This document shows, in pieces, positions 6,868 through 7,426 of a stretch of 7,426 nucleotides of DNA (position 1 is the stretch's first letter; every line of letters begins with the position of its first letter). Source of the stretch: Aquirhabdus sp. Its GTDB lineage: Bacteria; Pseudomonadota; Gammaproteobacteria; Pseudomonadales; Moraxellaceae. The position numbers and the translations under genes are program-made. Under the pieces are notes generated by a model, which worked only from the letters and a program-made list of their open reading frames with translations, made no database searches and was not told where the DNA came from. Location of the stretch: assembly GCA_030151145.1 (NCBI GenBank), contig JASLEL010000395.1, positions 1 to 7,426 on the forward strand. Reading direction: 5' to 3'.

Positions 6868-7426
6868 TCAGACCCGCATTGGCATGACCACATAGGTCGC
6901 GCCCAGATCATCCATATCCTGAATCAGCGCCGATGCATTGGCATCGCTCAAGGTGATCTGGACATGATCTCCATCCAGCACACTCAGGATATCCAGTAGG
7001 TACTGGGCATTGAATGACATCTCCAGCGGCGTGCCCTGATACTGGATCAGCAGATCTTCGACTGCTTCGTCCTGCTCGGTATTATTGGCACGGACCTGCA
7101 GGTTCTGATCATTCATCTGCAGGAAGACCCCGCGCAGCTTTTCGTTACTTAAGATCGCGACGCGCTGCAGGGTATGTTTGAATTCATCCAGACTGACTTT
7201 CACCACTTTATCCCCGTGCTTTGGAATCACACGGCGATAGTCGGGGAATTTGCCATCAATGAGCTTGGTGGTAAAGCGAATTTCGATATCACTGCCGGCC
7301 TGATCATCGCTCGGCTTGCCATGCTGGATGAGGTTCACGGTAAAGAACTCGCGACCGATCTTAATCGAAAGCGGACTTTCTTCATGGTAGAGCAGACGCT
7401 GCAGTTCCATCACGCCTTTGCGCGGG
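6868..7426 (-). CDS. dnaN: DNA polymerase III beta subunit (sliding clamp), C-terminal half, truncated by window edge
   Basis: DnaN forms the ring-shaped dimeric clamp that holds DNA polymerase III and many repair proteins on DNA. About 185 C-terminal residues are visible, roughly half of the usual 366-380. The frame continues to the right edge as PRKGVMELQRLL, matching the conserved PRKGVIELMRML of E. coli, so the GTG at 7411-7413 and the ATG after it are internal codons. Later landmarks are KLIDGKFPDYRRVIP, AILSNEKLRGV, RANNTEQDEA, FNAQYLLDILSVL and the C-terminal YVVMPMRV, part of the hydrophobic pocket that binds clamp-interacting peptides. The stop is TGA at 6868-6870. dnaA and the origin are expected further right. 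Confidence 0.97.
   Translation of the reverse strand, partial: PRKGVMELQRLLYHEESPLSIKIGREFFTVNLIQHGKPSDDQAGSDIEIRFTTKLIDGKFPDYRRVIPKHGDKVVKVSLDEFKHTLQRVAILSNEKLRGVFLQMNDQNLQVRANNTEQDEAVEDLLIQYQGTPLEMSFNAQYLLDILSVLDGDHVQITLSDANASALIQDMDDLGATYVVMPMRV

Noticed and set aside
7204..7212. TTATCCCCG as a DnaA box
   Set aside because: It is a single imperfect match inside dnaN with no cluster or AT-rich unwinding element nearby, so the origin itself is not in this window.

Overview
The window is a chromosomal segment next to the replication origin of a gammaproteobacterium. On the minus strand, from the right edge leftwards, lie the C-terminal half of dnaN, then complete recF and complete gyrB, which is the classic dnaA-dnaN-recF-gyrB order with dnaA expected just beyond the right edge. 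GyrB has the long Toprim-region insert of gammaproteobacterial gyrases, and its N-terminal wording is close to what I recall for Acinetobacter and other Moraxellaceae. That family or order (Pseudomonadales) is a reasonable but unproven guess.

Layout: (1) positions 1-1132, plus strand, the C-terminal part of a YheS-type ABC-F ATPase cut by the left edge; (2) 1133-1634, a gene-free interval of about 500 bp holding two perfect 16-bp parS (ParB-binding) sites exactly 50 bp apart, one of them inside a perfect 30-bp palindrome; (3) 1635-3008, plus strand, a deiminase of the agmatine deiminase / Porphyromonas-type peptidylarginine deiminase family with a Tat signal and a lipobox, so a predicted exported lipoprotein; (4) a bidirectional intrinsic terminator at 3069-3096 between the convergent deiminase and gyrB; (5) gyrB (3111-5576) with an AT-rich leader carrying promoter-like elements and a strong inverted repeat; (6) recF (5745-6809), whose coding sequence contains a third, near-perfect parS; (7) partial dnaN (6868 to the right edge).

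The replication genes work together: the DnaN sliding clamp tethers the polymerase, RecF loads RecA at gaps, and GyrB supplies the ATPase subunit of gyrase. The parS sites mark the region as the origin-proximal centromere bound by ParB for chromosome segregation; parA and parB are not in the window. The deiminase has no obvious functional link with its neighbours. I see no mobile element, CRISPR array, tRNA or rRNA. The most interesting points are the parS cluster, including one site built into a conserved RecF coding motif, and the exported deiminase lipoprotein. I do not see a convincing wholly new system.
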